This document shows, piece after piece, positions 7,993-15,873 of a stretch of DNA of 31,499 bases. The position numbers were made by a program, and so were the translations under genes. Origin of the DNA: a virus; IMG/VR virus record IMGVR_UViG_3300025326_000145, positions 1 to 31,499 of that record. One strand, 5' to 3'. Position 1 is the stretch's first letter; the number at the start of each line of letters is the position of its first letter. The notes beneath the pieces are model-generated. The model ran no database searches, was not told the origin of the DNA, and was given only the letters and a program-made list of their open reading frames with translations.

Positions 7993-9618
7993 TCACCATC
8001 CCTTCTTTGCCTGTTCCGACTTATCGGTCGTTTTCTTGCTCAAAGCGTTCCGCATGATCCACTCGATCGAACCCGTCCGCAGTTCGGGAGTTTTCATAAC
8101 AGACCGCCGCGCACCAACCTGTTTCGCCAGGCCCATGCCGATGTGCGCAATGAAATCGACGAAGTCGTCCTTCGACCCGTTCGGAAACCGAAGCATCTGC
8201 GCCTTGGCATTCTGCCACCACGGGGCGAATCTTGGAAATCGCACCTTCCGCATCTGGATTCGGCCCTGAATGGCCCGTGCGCGCGTGGGTTTATCCTTGC
8301 TTGGCGTCACCTCGTCGATGGGTATGTAAATTTGCTCTTCGCGCATCCTTTTGAACAAAAACGGGCCGAACGACTTTGAAATCAGTTCCGATTCCATCCA
8401 CCAAAGCTGCGGATTGTGGATTTGCATTTTCATAAGGAGTTCTTCAACCGTGCGATCGGTCTTCATGCGCTCCCAAACAAGGTCCGGCAGGATCCAGATG
8501 TCATCGTTCTCGTCGACACCGGCGCAGCCGATCACGGTGAAATCGCGCTCGGCCTTTTCGCTCACGGCATGGTCGGAGGCGCCGTATTTGCGCAGATTGG
8601 TCGGCAGTTCGGCGCGTTCATATTCAACCAGGTCGGCGGCCTCGAAATAGTCGCCGTCGTCAGGTGACGGGCGGCCCATGTAGAGCGCGCCGAAGATGCG
8701 CGCGTCGCTCGCCTTTGCTTCGGCCATCAGGGGCAGAGACTTTCGACCCGGCCAGAGGGCCGATATGGGTTTCGAACCGAATTGCGCCACGATGTCCGGA
8801 TCGGTCTGTACCGTAAGCGTCAAGCCGAGAGCTTTGGCCAGGTTGGGGTCTGTCACCACCGCAGGAAGATTTATGTACGTCCATCGCTTCTCCAATCCTT
8901 TGTAGAGGCCGTTGCGTTCGGGGTGCTCGGGGTCGCAAAGCCGGCCGATAAGGTCGTCCTCGCTCCACCTAGTATGGACTATGATGATGGCCGTCTCGTC
9001 GGTCGTGCGCGAGAACACCACGCCGTTGAACCAAGCCCACAGACCGTCGCGGAATGCCTGACTGCGCGCGTCGTCGGGACCGCGGATCGGGTCGTCGACG
9101 ACGAAACGCTTGGCCGCCTTGCCGGTGCCAGAGCCGCCGACGCCGACAAACGAAAGTTTGCCGCCTTCGGTCGACACCAGCAAATCTTTCGCGGCGCCGC
9201 CCTTCATGAGCTCGTAATTGGGAAATATCTGCTTGAACGGCTTGCCTTCAATGCGCGTGCGCACCTCAAAACCGAACTCGTCGGCGAACTTCTGATTGTA
9301 GCTGCCGAGGATCATGTCAGACCGTGGATCGCGGCCGGCCATCCATGCCGGCGCGGCGCGGCTAATAATTTCGCTCTTGCCCATCTGCGGTCCGATAGAC
9401 ACCGCAACGCGCTTGAGCTCGCCGCACTCAACCTTTTCCATGACCTCGCAAAGCAAGCGCGCCTGCGGCGTGACGATGTAGCGCGAGCGTGCCGCGTCAT
9501 CGAGGTCTTCGGCGTCCGGCATCGTCATCTGAATGAACTTGAGCAAGCTGTTGCGGGCGTCTTGCGCAGCAAGAAGCCGCTTGGCCGCTTTTAGCCGTTG
9601 CTCAAGTTCGCCGCTCAC
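7993..9618 (-). CDS. terL: Terminase large subunit
   Basis: This 541-residue protein is the packaging ATPase-nuclease that drives DNA through the portal. The ATPase domain shows a Walker A-like GPQMGKSE at about 76-83 and a Walker B RFVVDDP at about 171-177. A later VHTRWSEDDLIGRL segment (about 222-235) matches the coupling region of phage terminases. The C-terminal nuclease half contains GASDHAVSEKAERDFTVI, where the Asp residues are candidate metal ligands. GTG 9618 is chosen because it forms a GTGA overlap with the phosphoesterase gene and has AAGG about nine bases upstream; an in-frame start 12 codons earlier would sit inside that gene without better support. Portal follows directly. Confidence 0.93.
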   Translation of the reverse strand: MSGELEQRLKAAKRLLAAQDARNSLLKFIQMTMPDAEDLDDAARSRYIVTPQARLLCEVMEKVECGELKRVAVSIGPQMGKSEIISRAAPAWMAGRDPRSDMILGSYNQKFADEFGFEVRTRIEGKPFKQIFPNYELMKGGAAKDLLVSTEGGKLSFVGVGGSGTGKAAKRFVVDDPIRGPDDARSQAFRDGLWAWFNGVVFSRTTDETAIIIVHTRWSEDDLIGRLCDPEHPERNGLYKGLEKRWTYINLPAVVTDPNLAKALGLTLTVQTDPDIVAQFGSKPISALWPGRKSLPLMAEAKASDARIFGALYMGRPSPDDGDYFEAADLVEYERAELPTNLRKYGASDHAVSEKAERDFTVIGCAGVDENDDIWILPDLVWERMKTDRTVEELLMKMQIHNPQLWWMESELISKSFGPFLFKRMREEQIYIPIDEVTPSKDKPTRARAIQGRIQMRKVRFPRFAPWWQNAKAQMLRFPNGSKDDFVDFIAHIGMGLAKQVGARRSVMKTPELRTGSIEWIMRNALSKKTTDKSEQAKKGW

Positions 9619-10883
9619 GCCGCGACCTTGCCGGGATCGAACACCGAAACCCAATCCGGCGTCCCCTTGGTGATTGCCGGCTCAAGCTTCACTTCCCACC
9701 GCGACGTGATGCCGTAGCGAGGATGATTGAACCAGAGCGGTTGTGACGGCGGCGTCGGCGGCGCACTCAACGCAGACTTGGCGAAGTTGCAGTAGCCCTT
9801 GAGCGTGTTCGCCACGATGGCGCGCGGAAGCCACAGCGACTGGTGCCAGTGACCCATGACGATGATGTCGTAGGCCATGCCTGACGACGCCGAACGTCCG
9901 CGCGTCTTCACTTCGCCGCGCATGATCGGACCGATGGCGCCGATGATGCCGTCGCCGCCTTTTACGCCGAGCATGTCTCCGTGACAGGCCAGGTAAGCGG
10001 TGTCCCAAACGCGATAAAAGACTTCGTTGGCTGGTCGCACGTCGATCTGAATGCGGTCGTCCTTGCGGTCGGCCAGCGCACGGATGACCATTTGATAAAT
10101 CAGCCAGTCCCAATTCGTGTAGGGGTAGCCCTTGAACTCCGGCTTCGCGGTCGTGCGGCCGTGGTTGCCACAAACCGCCGGCGCATAGACGCGGCCGAAC
10201 TCGTCGGCGAACGCCTGCAGTCCCCACACAAGCAAATCGCGCACGCGCAGCGCGCATTGCATTGGCGTCTCTTCGTCGGTCTTGCGGAGCTCTTCATGCA
10301 GCCAGCCGGACACCATGTCGCCGATCAGATTGACGACGATGCCTGGATAATTCCCAGGACCGTGCTCGCGCGACAAGCGGATGGTGCGCTCGACGTAGCG
10401 CCGAAAGCGCGCTTCCATGATCGCAAGATTGAATTCGTTGACGCCGTTGAGCTCGTCGCGGCGCACCACTTCGCCGGCGTGCAGGTCGGCGATCGAAGTG
10501 ATAGGAACTTCCAGCGTTGACTGACCTTTCTTGACGCGCACCTGAACGGTCCAGTCGGGGGGCTCGCACGGCGCCAGCGACAGCGTGCCGAGGATGTTGC
10601 GCACTTCGTCTTCGGCGATCGTAGCGCGATGTTGCGTCTTGAGTTCGTTCTTGAGCCGATTTATTTCGTCGGCCTGCGCCAAGATGCGCCGATCCTTCGG
10701 GTCGCCGCCGAGTCGATAAGTGTTGACTGCTTTAGGACCACTGTTTTCAACACCGTCGGCAACGGCAAGGCGTTCGCGCACCTGATTGCGCGTCAGCTTC
10801 AAGATGCGCGCCGTGCCGTTTTGTGACGTGCCTTCCTGACGAAGGCGCGCGCATTCGTCAACTTCGCTCTGCGGAATTTTCAT
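9615..10883 (-). CDS. HTH domain fused to a calcineurin-like metallophosphoesterase
   Basis: This 422-residue protein has two parts. Residues about 5-45 resemble a helix-turn-helix of the 'resolvase/transposase' type (ECARLRQEGTSQNGTARILK then LTRNQVRERLA). Residues about 127-370 carry the full set of metallophosphoesterase motifs: ADLHAGE (D133, H135), IGDM (D189), GNH (239-241), H301 in ACHGDM, and GHWH (344-347). Such enzymes use two metal ions to cut phosphoesters, including DNA. A charged helix at about 68-92 links the parts. It overlaps the large terminase by four bases (GTGA), and GGAGGA precedes ATG 10883. Its role in packaging or DNA-end processing is inferred from this coupling; the true substrate is unknown. 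Confidence 0.85.
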   Translation of the reverse strand: MKIPQSEVDECARLRQEGTSQNGTARILKLTRNQVRERLAVADGVENSGPKAVNTYRLGGDPKDRRILAQADEINRLKNELKTQHRATIAEDEVRNILGTLSLAPCEPPDWTVQVRVKKGQSTLEVPITSIADLHAGEVVRRDELNGVNEFNLAIMEARFRRYVERTIRLSREHGPGNYPGIVVNLIGDMVSGWLHEELRKTDEETPMQCALRVRDLLVWGLQAFADEFGRVYAPAVCGNHGRTTAKPEFKGYPYTNWDWLIYQMVIRALADRKDDRIQIDVRPANEVFYRVWDTAYLACHGDMLGVKGGDGIIGAIGPIMRGEVKTRGRSASSGMAYDIIVMGHWHQSLWLPRAIVANTLKGYCNFAKSALSAPPTPPSQPLWFNHPRYGITSRWEVKLEPAITKGTPDWVSVFDPGKVAA

Positions 10884-10931
10884 GTGTTTGGTTCCTCCGT
10901 TTTCTTGCCTTACAAGCGTAATGACGGCGAT

Positions 10932-11477
10932 TCACCCCTGCACGTCGATCTGTGCAACGCCACTAAAGCTGGTACCGGGGGACCATGTTGGGGCAGGGGC
11001 CGCTTCATTGTAAGAATTGACGGCGGCCTTATAGTACCTGCCTACCTGTGGTGCGCCGGGTGCGGTATTCCGGCGTAAGTTTGCGTTAGCCGATGCAAGG
11101 TCCATAACCACGACCACGACAGTGTCGCCGGTTCCAAGCATCAGATCAGCCCAGTCGCTAGTAATTGATTGCCCGGCGGAAATAGCAAATCCGCTAACCC
11201 CGCTGAATAACAATTCAATGGGTGTTGATACCGTTGCCTCCGCCCCGCCCGTTTGAATACCGACAGACGCAAAATCAAGGGTCAGCGCCGATCCAGAGGC
11301 CGCAGCAAACGTGACCCGGATTTTTTCAGCGGCGGACCCGGTGATAGTGATGGGCTGCCTAAAGCTATAGTTGTTGTTTCCCGCATCGTCGGCGTTGAAG
11401 CCCGGTGTATTAAAGACGGTCGTGGTGACAAGCTCTCGACCGGCCGCAAAGCCGACCAACTGAGTTGTGCCAAACAT
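10932..11477 (-). CDS. Probable beta-structured virion or tail-appendage protein
   Basis: This 181-residue protein, starting MFGTTQLVGFAAG, is poor in charge and rich in Thr, Ser, Ala, Val and Gly, with alternating patterns (ITITGSAAEKIRVTFAAASG, DTVVVVVMDLA) typical of a beta-sandwich. No catalytic motif is seen. It starts one base inside the stop of the preceding gene (TGATG), with GAAGG ten bases upstream, so it belongs to the fibre operon. Because it follows a tail fibre and two small fibre-associated genes, it may be an appendage or carbohydrate-binding protein. I do not recognise the family; a head protein is possible since the terminase block follows. Confidence 0.7.
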   Translation of the reverse strand: MFGTTQLVGFAAGRELVTTTVFNTPGFNADDAGNNNYSFRQPITITGSAAEKIRVTFAAASGSALTLDFASVGIQTGGAEATVSTPIELLFSGVSGFAISAGQSITSDWADLMLGTGDTVVVVVMDLASANANLRRNTAPGAPQVGRYYKAAVNSYNEAAPAPTWSPGTSFSGVAQIDVQG

Positions 11478-11827
11478 CAGATTTCGGCCTTCACTTCGCC
11501 GACAAGCTGCGTCAGCGTCATGCCGTTTTTCTTTGCCAGCCACTTGAGCAGCGCCCGCTCGAATGGGCCGACCGATGACATGCGTGATGTTTTTTCGTCA
11601 GCCAATTCCTGCCGCGTCTTCGCGCGCACGGTCCAGGTTCGCGTAACTTCTGACGCGCCGACAACATCAACCGGACCCTCCTTGACCTGCGTATCATCCG
11701 CCGGCAAATCGTTGCCGATCAAGCGCACCGGAAGCCAAACAAACGGCAGCTTTGTGCCAACTTCCGGATCAATGTTCAACGCAAAGCGGTCGATGGCCAG
11801 AGTTTGCGTGTTGACCAATGCGTGCAT
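11477..11827 (-). CDS. Tail-fibre-associated protein, paralogue B
   Basis: This 116-residue protein is a diverged copy of the protein encoded just upstream. Both open with the pattern M-x-x-ALVN-x-[EQ]T-x-AI followed by F-[AS]-x-NIDP, then TK-[LP]-PF-x-WLP, an EGPV segment and RAKT. The shared part is about the first 80 residues; the C-termini differ (here KWLAKKNGMTLTQLVGEVKAEI). Start ATG 11827 overlaps the upstream stop by one base (TAATG). Small genes of this kind directly after a fibre gene are often fibre-assembly chaperones, which is the working idea, not a demonstrated function. An in-frame extension upstream lies inside the paralogue and is rejected. Confidence 0.8.
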   Translation of the reverse strand: MHALVNTQTLAIDRFALNIDPEVGTKLPFVWLPVRLIGNDLPADDTQVKEGPVDVVGASEVTRTWTVRAKTRQELADEKTSRMSSVGPFERALLKWLAKKNGMTLTQLVGEVKAEI

Positions 11828-12201
11828 TACGAACCTCCAAAAATGCCACGAAGCCACGAGAAGAAACCGCCGGACGGTTGACCTTCCAAAACAACCAACC
11901 GCGCTTCCAGCCGCTCGAACAACCAAAGCGACTCGGCGCCGACCGCCGCGATCTTCTTATCGACCGCACTATCGAGTTCGCCAGCGGTTTTTGCGCGCGC
12001 GCCGTACGTGCCGACGACTTCACCGTCGACTACGGCATAAACCGGACCTTCGAGAACTTCGACGGCGGTGTCGTAGTTCGGCACAACAGGCTCGACCGCC
12101 GGCAACCACTTGAACGGCGGCTTGGTCTGCGCGCTCGGATCAATGTTTGACGCGAACTGAACGATCGCGAGGGTTTCGAGATTGACTAGGGCGTATCTCA
12201 T
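11827..12201 (-). CDS. Tail-fibre-associated protein, paralogue A
   Basis: This 124-residue protein starts MRYALVNLETLAIVQFASNI and ends in a hydrophobic-aromatic Gly-rich tail (GGFFSWLRGIFGGS). It overlaps the tail-fibre stop by four bases (ATGA) and is followed by paralogue B in a one-base overlap. The VVDGEVVGTYGARAKT segment matches the second copy's EVTRTWTVRAKT. A helical part at about 85-108 (AVGAESLWLFERLEARLVVL) is also echoed there. The context suggests assembly or trimerisation help for the fibre, or a small structural appendage. No known domain is recognised with certainty. Confidence 0.8.
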   Translation of the reverse strand: MRYALVNLETLAIVQFASNIDPSAQTKPPFKWLPAVEPVVPNYDTAVEVLEGPVYAVVDGEVVGTYGARAKTAGELDSAVDKKIAAVGAESLWLFERLEARLVVLEGQPSGGFFSWLRGIFGGS

Positions 12202-13838
12202 GTGTCGTCCGCCGCGTTCACGGTGTAAAACAAACGAATGCCGTGCAGCCGCGCGTCAACCGCCAGCGTATCGCCGGCGTCGGCCACGGTGCGATTGATT
12301 TGGAATTGAACCGTGCAGCCGGCGGCCAGCGTGCCGGCGATTGTGATGGCGGCCGACTCAGGGCCGACATAAATGTCGTCGGTCGTGCCGCCGGTATCGA
12401 CCGATGTAACCGCGGTGCCGAACGCCACGTCACCCGCGTCGTCGTCGCGCCGTCCGACGCCGGCCAATCCAAACGCGACACCGAAATTCGTGGTCGTCGC
12501 GGGGTGCGACCAAATTGGAACAAACGTTACCGTGCCGAGATTCCAATTCTTCGGCATCGGCACTTCGAACTGAACGAACTCTTGTGTGGTCGTATCGAAG
12601 TCAAACGTCTTGAACATATTCTTGTTGGTGGCCTTCTCGATCGAACCGGTGGCCGCGCCGTTCGTCGTGCGCGTGTACATGGCTATGGCAGGCATACCGA
12701 TCGTCAGCTTGCCCTGCTTGAGCGCGTCGGTGACGCCGTAACCGGCGAGCGTGGTGGCCGGCGCCTGAACGTCGGTCCCGATCGCAAGGCCGAGCGTCGT
12801 GCGCTGATCAGAGGCGGCTGCGTCGTCGAGCAGTGCGCGGCCAGCGGCGGTCAAATCAAACTCAGCGGCGACGTTGGCGGCCGTGAAATAAATTCCCTTG
12901 TCGCCGGCAGTGCCAAGCGCGGCGATTGACGTCAGCGCGGCGTCGTACGCCTGTACGTTCGTGCCGATCACAAGGCCGGTGATGACGTGGCCGTTCAGCG
13001 CGAGGTCGCCGCCGAGCGACGGCGCGGTGTCGTCAACCAAATTGGTCATGCCACTCGACGGCGAGTACGACTGCCACGCGGCGCCGTCGTAGACCTTCAA
13101 GACGTTGCTGGCGGAATTCCAATAAAGCTGGCCTTCGACAAGCGCGGCGCCGTCATTGTCGAGCGTCGGATCGGACGCCTGCGGGCCAAGATAGATGTCG
13201 TCAAGGGCGTCCTCCGAAGCTGCGGCTGCGGCGGCCGAATTGGCGGCGGCCGTGCGATCAAGACCGGTCTGCACGCGATCGGCGGCCGTGGCGATGGCGT
13301 CAAGTGCCGTGAGAACTGCTTTCGCTGTGGCGATAACCGCCTGCGCCGTCGAGATGTCGGCTTGCGTGGTCGCGGTGCTGGCTTGCGTGGTCGCGGTCGT
13401 CGCGCTTGCCTCGGCTTCGCTGGCGGCGGTTTGCGCATCGGTGGTCGCTTGCGAGAAGTCGGCGATCAAAACCCACTTGGTGGCGGCCAGATCGGTCGCG
13501 AAGGTGCCGGAAACGTGAGAAATCGCGCAAGTGTAGAACCCGGTCCCTTCAAACACGGTGCTGTAGTTGGCGGTGTAGCTCGTGACGGTCGCCCACAACG
13601 ACGGAGCGCCGAAACCGAGGCTGATGTCGGCCGCAAGCTGGTCACGACCAACGGAGAGATTGGCCAGGCGGCCGTCGTCGCGCTGAATGAGGACGAGATT
13701 CGCGAGGATCTGGTCGAGCGTGACCTTGATTAGGTTATATTCGCCGTCGACCTTGTCGGCGGGCAACACAGTTGTCGGATTCGCCGCCTGAAAAGACGTG
13801 AAGGAATACAGCCGGGAATATGCGTCGGGTTGAGCCAT
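12198..13838 (-). CDS. Tail fibre protein
   Basis: This 546-residue protein has the layout of a phage tail fibre. The N-terminal about 130 residues (SFTSFQAANPTTVLPADKVD, then LDQILANLVLIQRDDG) resemble fibre-attachment domains that dock to the tail. Residues about 130-215 are an Ala/Thr/Gln-rich heptad-like region with repeated TATTQAST units, probably a trimeric coiled coil. Then come a YLGPQASDPT / GQLYWNSASNVLKVYDG segment common in fibres, repeated ALxxLGIGTDVQA-like units, and a beta-rich C-terminal domain (about 370-546) likely to bind the receptor. ATG 13838 has AGGAG about 11 bases upstream. The stop overlaps the next gene (ATGA). Confidence 0.85.
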   Translation of the reverse strand: MAQPDAYSRLYSFTSFQAANPTTVLPADKVDGEYNLIKVTLDQILANLVLIQRDDGRLANLSVGRDQLAADISLGFGAPSLWATVTSYTANYSTVFEGTGFYTCAISHVSGTFATDLAATKWVLIADFSQATTDAQTAASEAEASATTATTQASTATTQADISTAQAVIATAKAVLTALDAIATAADRVQTGLDRTAAANSAAAAAASEDALDDIYLGPQASDPTLDNDGAALVEGQLYWNSASNVLKVYDGAAWQSYSPSSGMTNLVDDTAPSLGGDLALNGHVITGLVIGTNVQAYDAALTSIAALGTAGDKGIYFTAANVAAEFDLTAAGRALLDDAAASDQRTTLGLAIGTDVQAPATTLAGYGVTDALKQGKLTIGMPAIAMYTRTTNGAATGSIEKATNKNMFKTFDFDTTTQEFVQFEVPMPKNWNLGTVTFVPIWSHPATTTNFGVAFGLAGVGRRDDDAGDVAFGTAVTSVDTGGTTDDIYVGPESAAITIAGTLAAGCTVQFQINRTVADAGDTLAVDARLHGIRLFYTVNAADDT

Positions 13839-14209
13839 CGAACTGTTCGCTCCTATGTCCGGTGGCGAAACGGAATTAGCGCCCGCGTTGGCTGGTGTGT
13901 AGCAACAATGGTCACTAATTTCAACAGAGAAAAACTATGCCCGATGTTCGTGCTCGTTGCCGCAGGGAGGAACCGCGACCGGCACGCACCTCGGAGCCGG
14001 GCGCATAACTTCTCGGCGAACAGACGCAACGCGCGCCGAGATTTTACTGACCCATCGCTGATACTTGGGATTTTTGGAAATCGCAAATTTCACAATTTCG
14101 TACGTGTGGGCGGACCATGATTTCTACAGCGAGTTCGGGGTCATGGCCGGGGGTGCCGGCGACCTCGATCGCCGCGCGCCATCACCATGCCGCCCTGTAA
14201 GGGCGACGA
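13839..14209 (-). other. Gene-free 371-base stretch upstream of the tail-fibre operon
   Basis: No frame here has convincing protein-like composition or a start with a ribosome-binding site on either strand. It holds a 6-bp GC stem (CGCCCT/AGGGCG, 14191-14205) just past the small-terminase-like gene without a U tract on the minus strand, an AT-richer patch at about 14065-14105, and a candidate promoter at 13896-13924. It is the longest non-coding segment of the late region and probably separates two transcription units. Confidence 0.5.
13896..13924 (-). promoter_or_regulatory. Candidate promoter for the tail-fibre operon
   Basis: Read on the minus strand there is TTGAAA (13924-13919), a 17-base spacer and TACACA (13901-13896), which is a fair -35 and a weak -10 for a housekeeping sigma factor. 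It would give a leader of about 50 bases before ATG 13838. Support is sequence pattern and position only. Confidence 0.3.
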
Positions 14210-14713
14210 CTAATCAAACATATCAATGCCTTGCGCTGGTGCCTGCTCGATAGTGGTGCCAATGACCGGCTTTGCGCGCTCAGCGAGCTCGCCTTCCAGG
14301 CGCGCAATGTATCGCCTCAGATCCTCTCCGGACATCTCGTGCAGAGCCTTGTCGCCCGGCGCTTCCTGCTTAGCCGGCGACGCTGCAGGGAAGCCGGCAC
14401 GGTCTAAGAACGTCTTAACCAGGCCTTCGCGCACACGTTCAGCCGTAGTTTCACTGCCAAGCAATTCCATGCCGACTTTTAGGGCCAGGGGCGCCGACTC
14501 GGTTTGCAGCATCCGGCCGAGCTCTATCGCTATTGCAGCCTGTACGTTGCCTTGTGCAATTAGCTGGTTTCCGATGGTTTCAGCATATTCCGGTGCGTAG
14601 CCGGAAACGGTTGCGGCCGCAACTGTTTTCATTCCCTTGCTTTTGTTTATGGCGAATAAACGTTCTTTATCGCTCAGTCTCAAAGCGGCCGGAAACCTTG
14701 CAGGCGCTGCCAT
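14210..14713 (-). CDS. Terminase small subunit-like protein
   Basis: This 167-residue protein resembles DNA-packaging small subunits: LSDKERLFAINKSKGMKTVA followed by AATVSGYAPEYAETIGNQLI fits the family pattern in which helix-turn-helix residues are followed by 'AGYSP..A...G..LL..P.V..AI'. Here QAAIAIELGRML and a SAPLALKVGMELL helix follow. The C-terminus is charged and helical (SGEDLRRYIARLEGELAERA). Small subunits recognise the packaging site and dock with TerL. ATG 14713 is chosen for its AAGGGAGA ribosome-binding site; 15 more in-frame residues upstream lack one. Unusually it is about 4.6 kb from terL, separated by fibre genes. Another HTH regulator is possible. Confidence 0.65.
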   Translation of the reverse strand: MAAPARFPAALRLSDKERLFAINKSKGMKTVAAATVSGYAPEYAETIGNQLIAQGNVQAAIAIELGRMLQTESAPLALKVGMELLGSETTAERVREGLVKTFLDRAGFPAASPAKQEAPGDKALHEMSGEDLRRYIARLEGELAERAKPVIGTTIEQAPAQGIDMFD

Positions 14714-14846
14714 TCTCTCCCTTTCGATCACGGAAACGTGAACACCAATACCCGACAAATAGCGACATTGCGCTAGACTTTATATGTTGATAGGTGTTGA
14801 TTATCACAACGGCCAGCAATACGCACGGCCGGCAAGTGAGGACAAG

Positions 14847-15206
14847 ATGCAGACATATAAAACCACGGCCGCCTATATCTCTGGCGGCATTTGCGGTCCG
14901 ATCTGGTGGCCTGTTGGCGCCTTGTGCGGCCGGCCATTAAAACAAAATGCGCGCGGTCATTGGGGATTCATGGACAAGGGCGACTCGTTCCGCGATGCGC
15001 TGCTTTCTCTTTTGATGAAAGAGGGCGGCGACTTTCAATATGCTCAATTCACTGCCGACACTTGCATCTGCATTAAACGGCGCGGGCTTAATGACTCCGG
15101 CAAATACACGATGCACACAAAAACAATTGAGCTCGCCAACCTCGCCTCGTGCGCCGACCTAGTGAACGCGGAAGCATTCACCAGCGACTTTATGGACGGA
15201 GACTAA
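14847..15206 (+). CDS. Hypothetical protein, first gene of the plus-strand accessory block
   Basis: I do not recognise this 119-residue protein. It starts MQTYKTTAAYISGGICGPIW and contains WGFMDKGDSFRDALLSLLMK, then a CICIKRR segment. It appears soluble, with a mixed alpha/beta pattern and five Cys residues but no clear zinc motif. ATG 14847 has GAGGA five bases upstream; an ATG 21 codons earlier lacks one. It is transcribed away from the small-terminase-like gene, and a GC-rich hairpin follows its stop, so it may form its own short transcript. Confidence 0.65.
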   Translation: MQTYKTTAAYISGGICGPIWWPVGALCGRPLKQNARGHWGFMDKGDSFRDALLSLLMKEGGDFQYAQFTADTCICIKRRGLNDSGKYTMHTKTIELANLASCADLVNAEAFTSDFMDGD

Positions 15207-15222
15207 CAACGCTTCCCGGTTG

Positions 15223-15245
15223 GCGGCGCCATGTGCGCCGCTTTC
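15223..15245 (+). terminator. Hairpin terminator candidate
   Basis: A 7-bp all-GC stem (GCGGCGC, 15223-15229, with GCGCCGC, 15235-15241) and a CATGT loop are followed by TTT. It lies 17 bases after the stop of the preceding gene and ahead of the next gene's ribosome-binding site. The short T run makes this a weak intrinsic terminator or an attenuator in the leader of the next gene. Confidence 0.45.
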
Positions 15246-15281
15246 CAGGGCGCGCCAGTGCTGCCCGCAACGGAGTCGACC

Positions 15282-15581
15282 ATGACCCAAGACACCGAAC
15301 CAACAAAAACTATTTTTAGATGCTGGCCCGACGGAAACGTACTCGCATTATTTCCACGCCAAGCTGGCACAAATGACGCGAGCACATGTGGCAGCTATGA
15401 GCACGTCGGCCAGCACGGCGCCGCCGATGCCTTCCACGTCATGCAAACGACTCGACCGGCCGCGCCAACGGAATATGCCGATCTATTAGCCGAGCTTGAA
15501 AGCATTGGATACCGCGTAAAAGTGGCAGCACGCTGTCACTCGTCTGATCGACGAGAACGCCAAAAACAAGTCGGAGCTTAA
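15282..15581 (+). CDS. Conserved-type small phage protein, function unknown
   Basis: This 99-residue protein has the pattern TIFRCWPDGNVLALFP, then CGSYEHVGQHGAAD and a C-terminal helix YADLLAELESIGYRVKV. I recall this arrangement from many small genes in proteobacterial phages and prophages, always without assigned function. ATG 15282 is preceded by CAACGGAGTCGACC, almost the same leader as the next gene, so the two may share a regulatory signal. The leader follows a hairpin. The His-rich YEHVGQHGA segment could bind metal, but nothing proves it. Confidence 0.75.
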   Translation: MTQDTEPTKTIFRCWPDGNVLALFPRQAGTNDASTCGSYEHVGQHGAADAFHVMQTTRPAAPTEYADLLAELESIGYRVKVAARCHSSDRRERQKQVGA

Positions 15582-15591
15582 CCGCCAATTC

Positions 15592-15620
15592 TTGCCCGCA
15601 ATGTTGAAATTTGCGGGCAA
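15592..15620 (+). terminator. Perfect 10-bp hairpin in the leader of the next gene
   Basis: TTGCCCGCAA (15592-15601) pairs perfectly with TTGCGGGCAA (15611-15620) around a nine-base loop. No T tract follows; a smaller GGGC/GCCC stem comes next and then the CAACGGAGTCGA leader. It could be an mRNA 3'-end stabiliser, an RNase site or an attenuator. Confidence 0.4.
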
Positions 15621-15654
15621 TGGTGGGCGATTATGCCCTTCAACGGAGTCGAAA

Positions 15655-15873
15655 ATGCCACACTTTGCAAAACGTCATTACGAAGCGATTGCGACCGTCA
15701 TGCAAGACTGCAAGCGCGACCTCGCTATGGACACCAATAACACGACCGCGCACGCCCTCGACTGCGTGGTGTTCGCGCTCGCTGATATGCTGGCGCGTGA
15801 CAACGGCCTATTTAAGCGCGACCGATTTGAACGCGCTTGCACACCTGGCGCCAACGTCCGCGCTCGCACATGA
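15655..15873 (+). CDS. Small helical phage protein, function unknown
   Basis: This 72-residue protein begins MPHFAKRHYEAIATVMQDCK and is predicted to be mostly helical, with a second helix ALDCVVFALADMLARDN and a basic RDRFERAC segment. Similar short proteins with RHYEAIA and FARDNxxFxRxRF patterns are frequent in accessory regions of phages of Gram-negative bacteria; no role is known to me. ATG 15655 follows CAACGGAGTCGAAA, nearly identical to the previous gene's leader. The stop overlaps the next gene by four bases (ATGA). Confidence 0.75.
   Translation: MPHFAKRHYEAIATVMQDCKRDLAMDTNNTTAHALDCVVFALADMLARDNGLFKRDRFERACTPGANVRART

Noticed and set aside
8000-9654. In-frame upstream start for the large terminase at 9654
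   Set aside because: The extra 12 residues lie inside the phosphoesterase gene and have no ribosome-binding site, while GTG 9618 forms a GTGA overlap with AAGG at good distance.
14715-14846. Operator TGATTATCA and a promoter between the divergent genes at 14713 and 14847
   Set aside because: A TGAT-T-ATCA palindrome and GTTGAT repeats are present at about 14786-14810, but no matching promoter spacing and no second copy elsewhere were found, so I do not list it as a feature.
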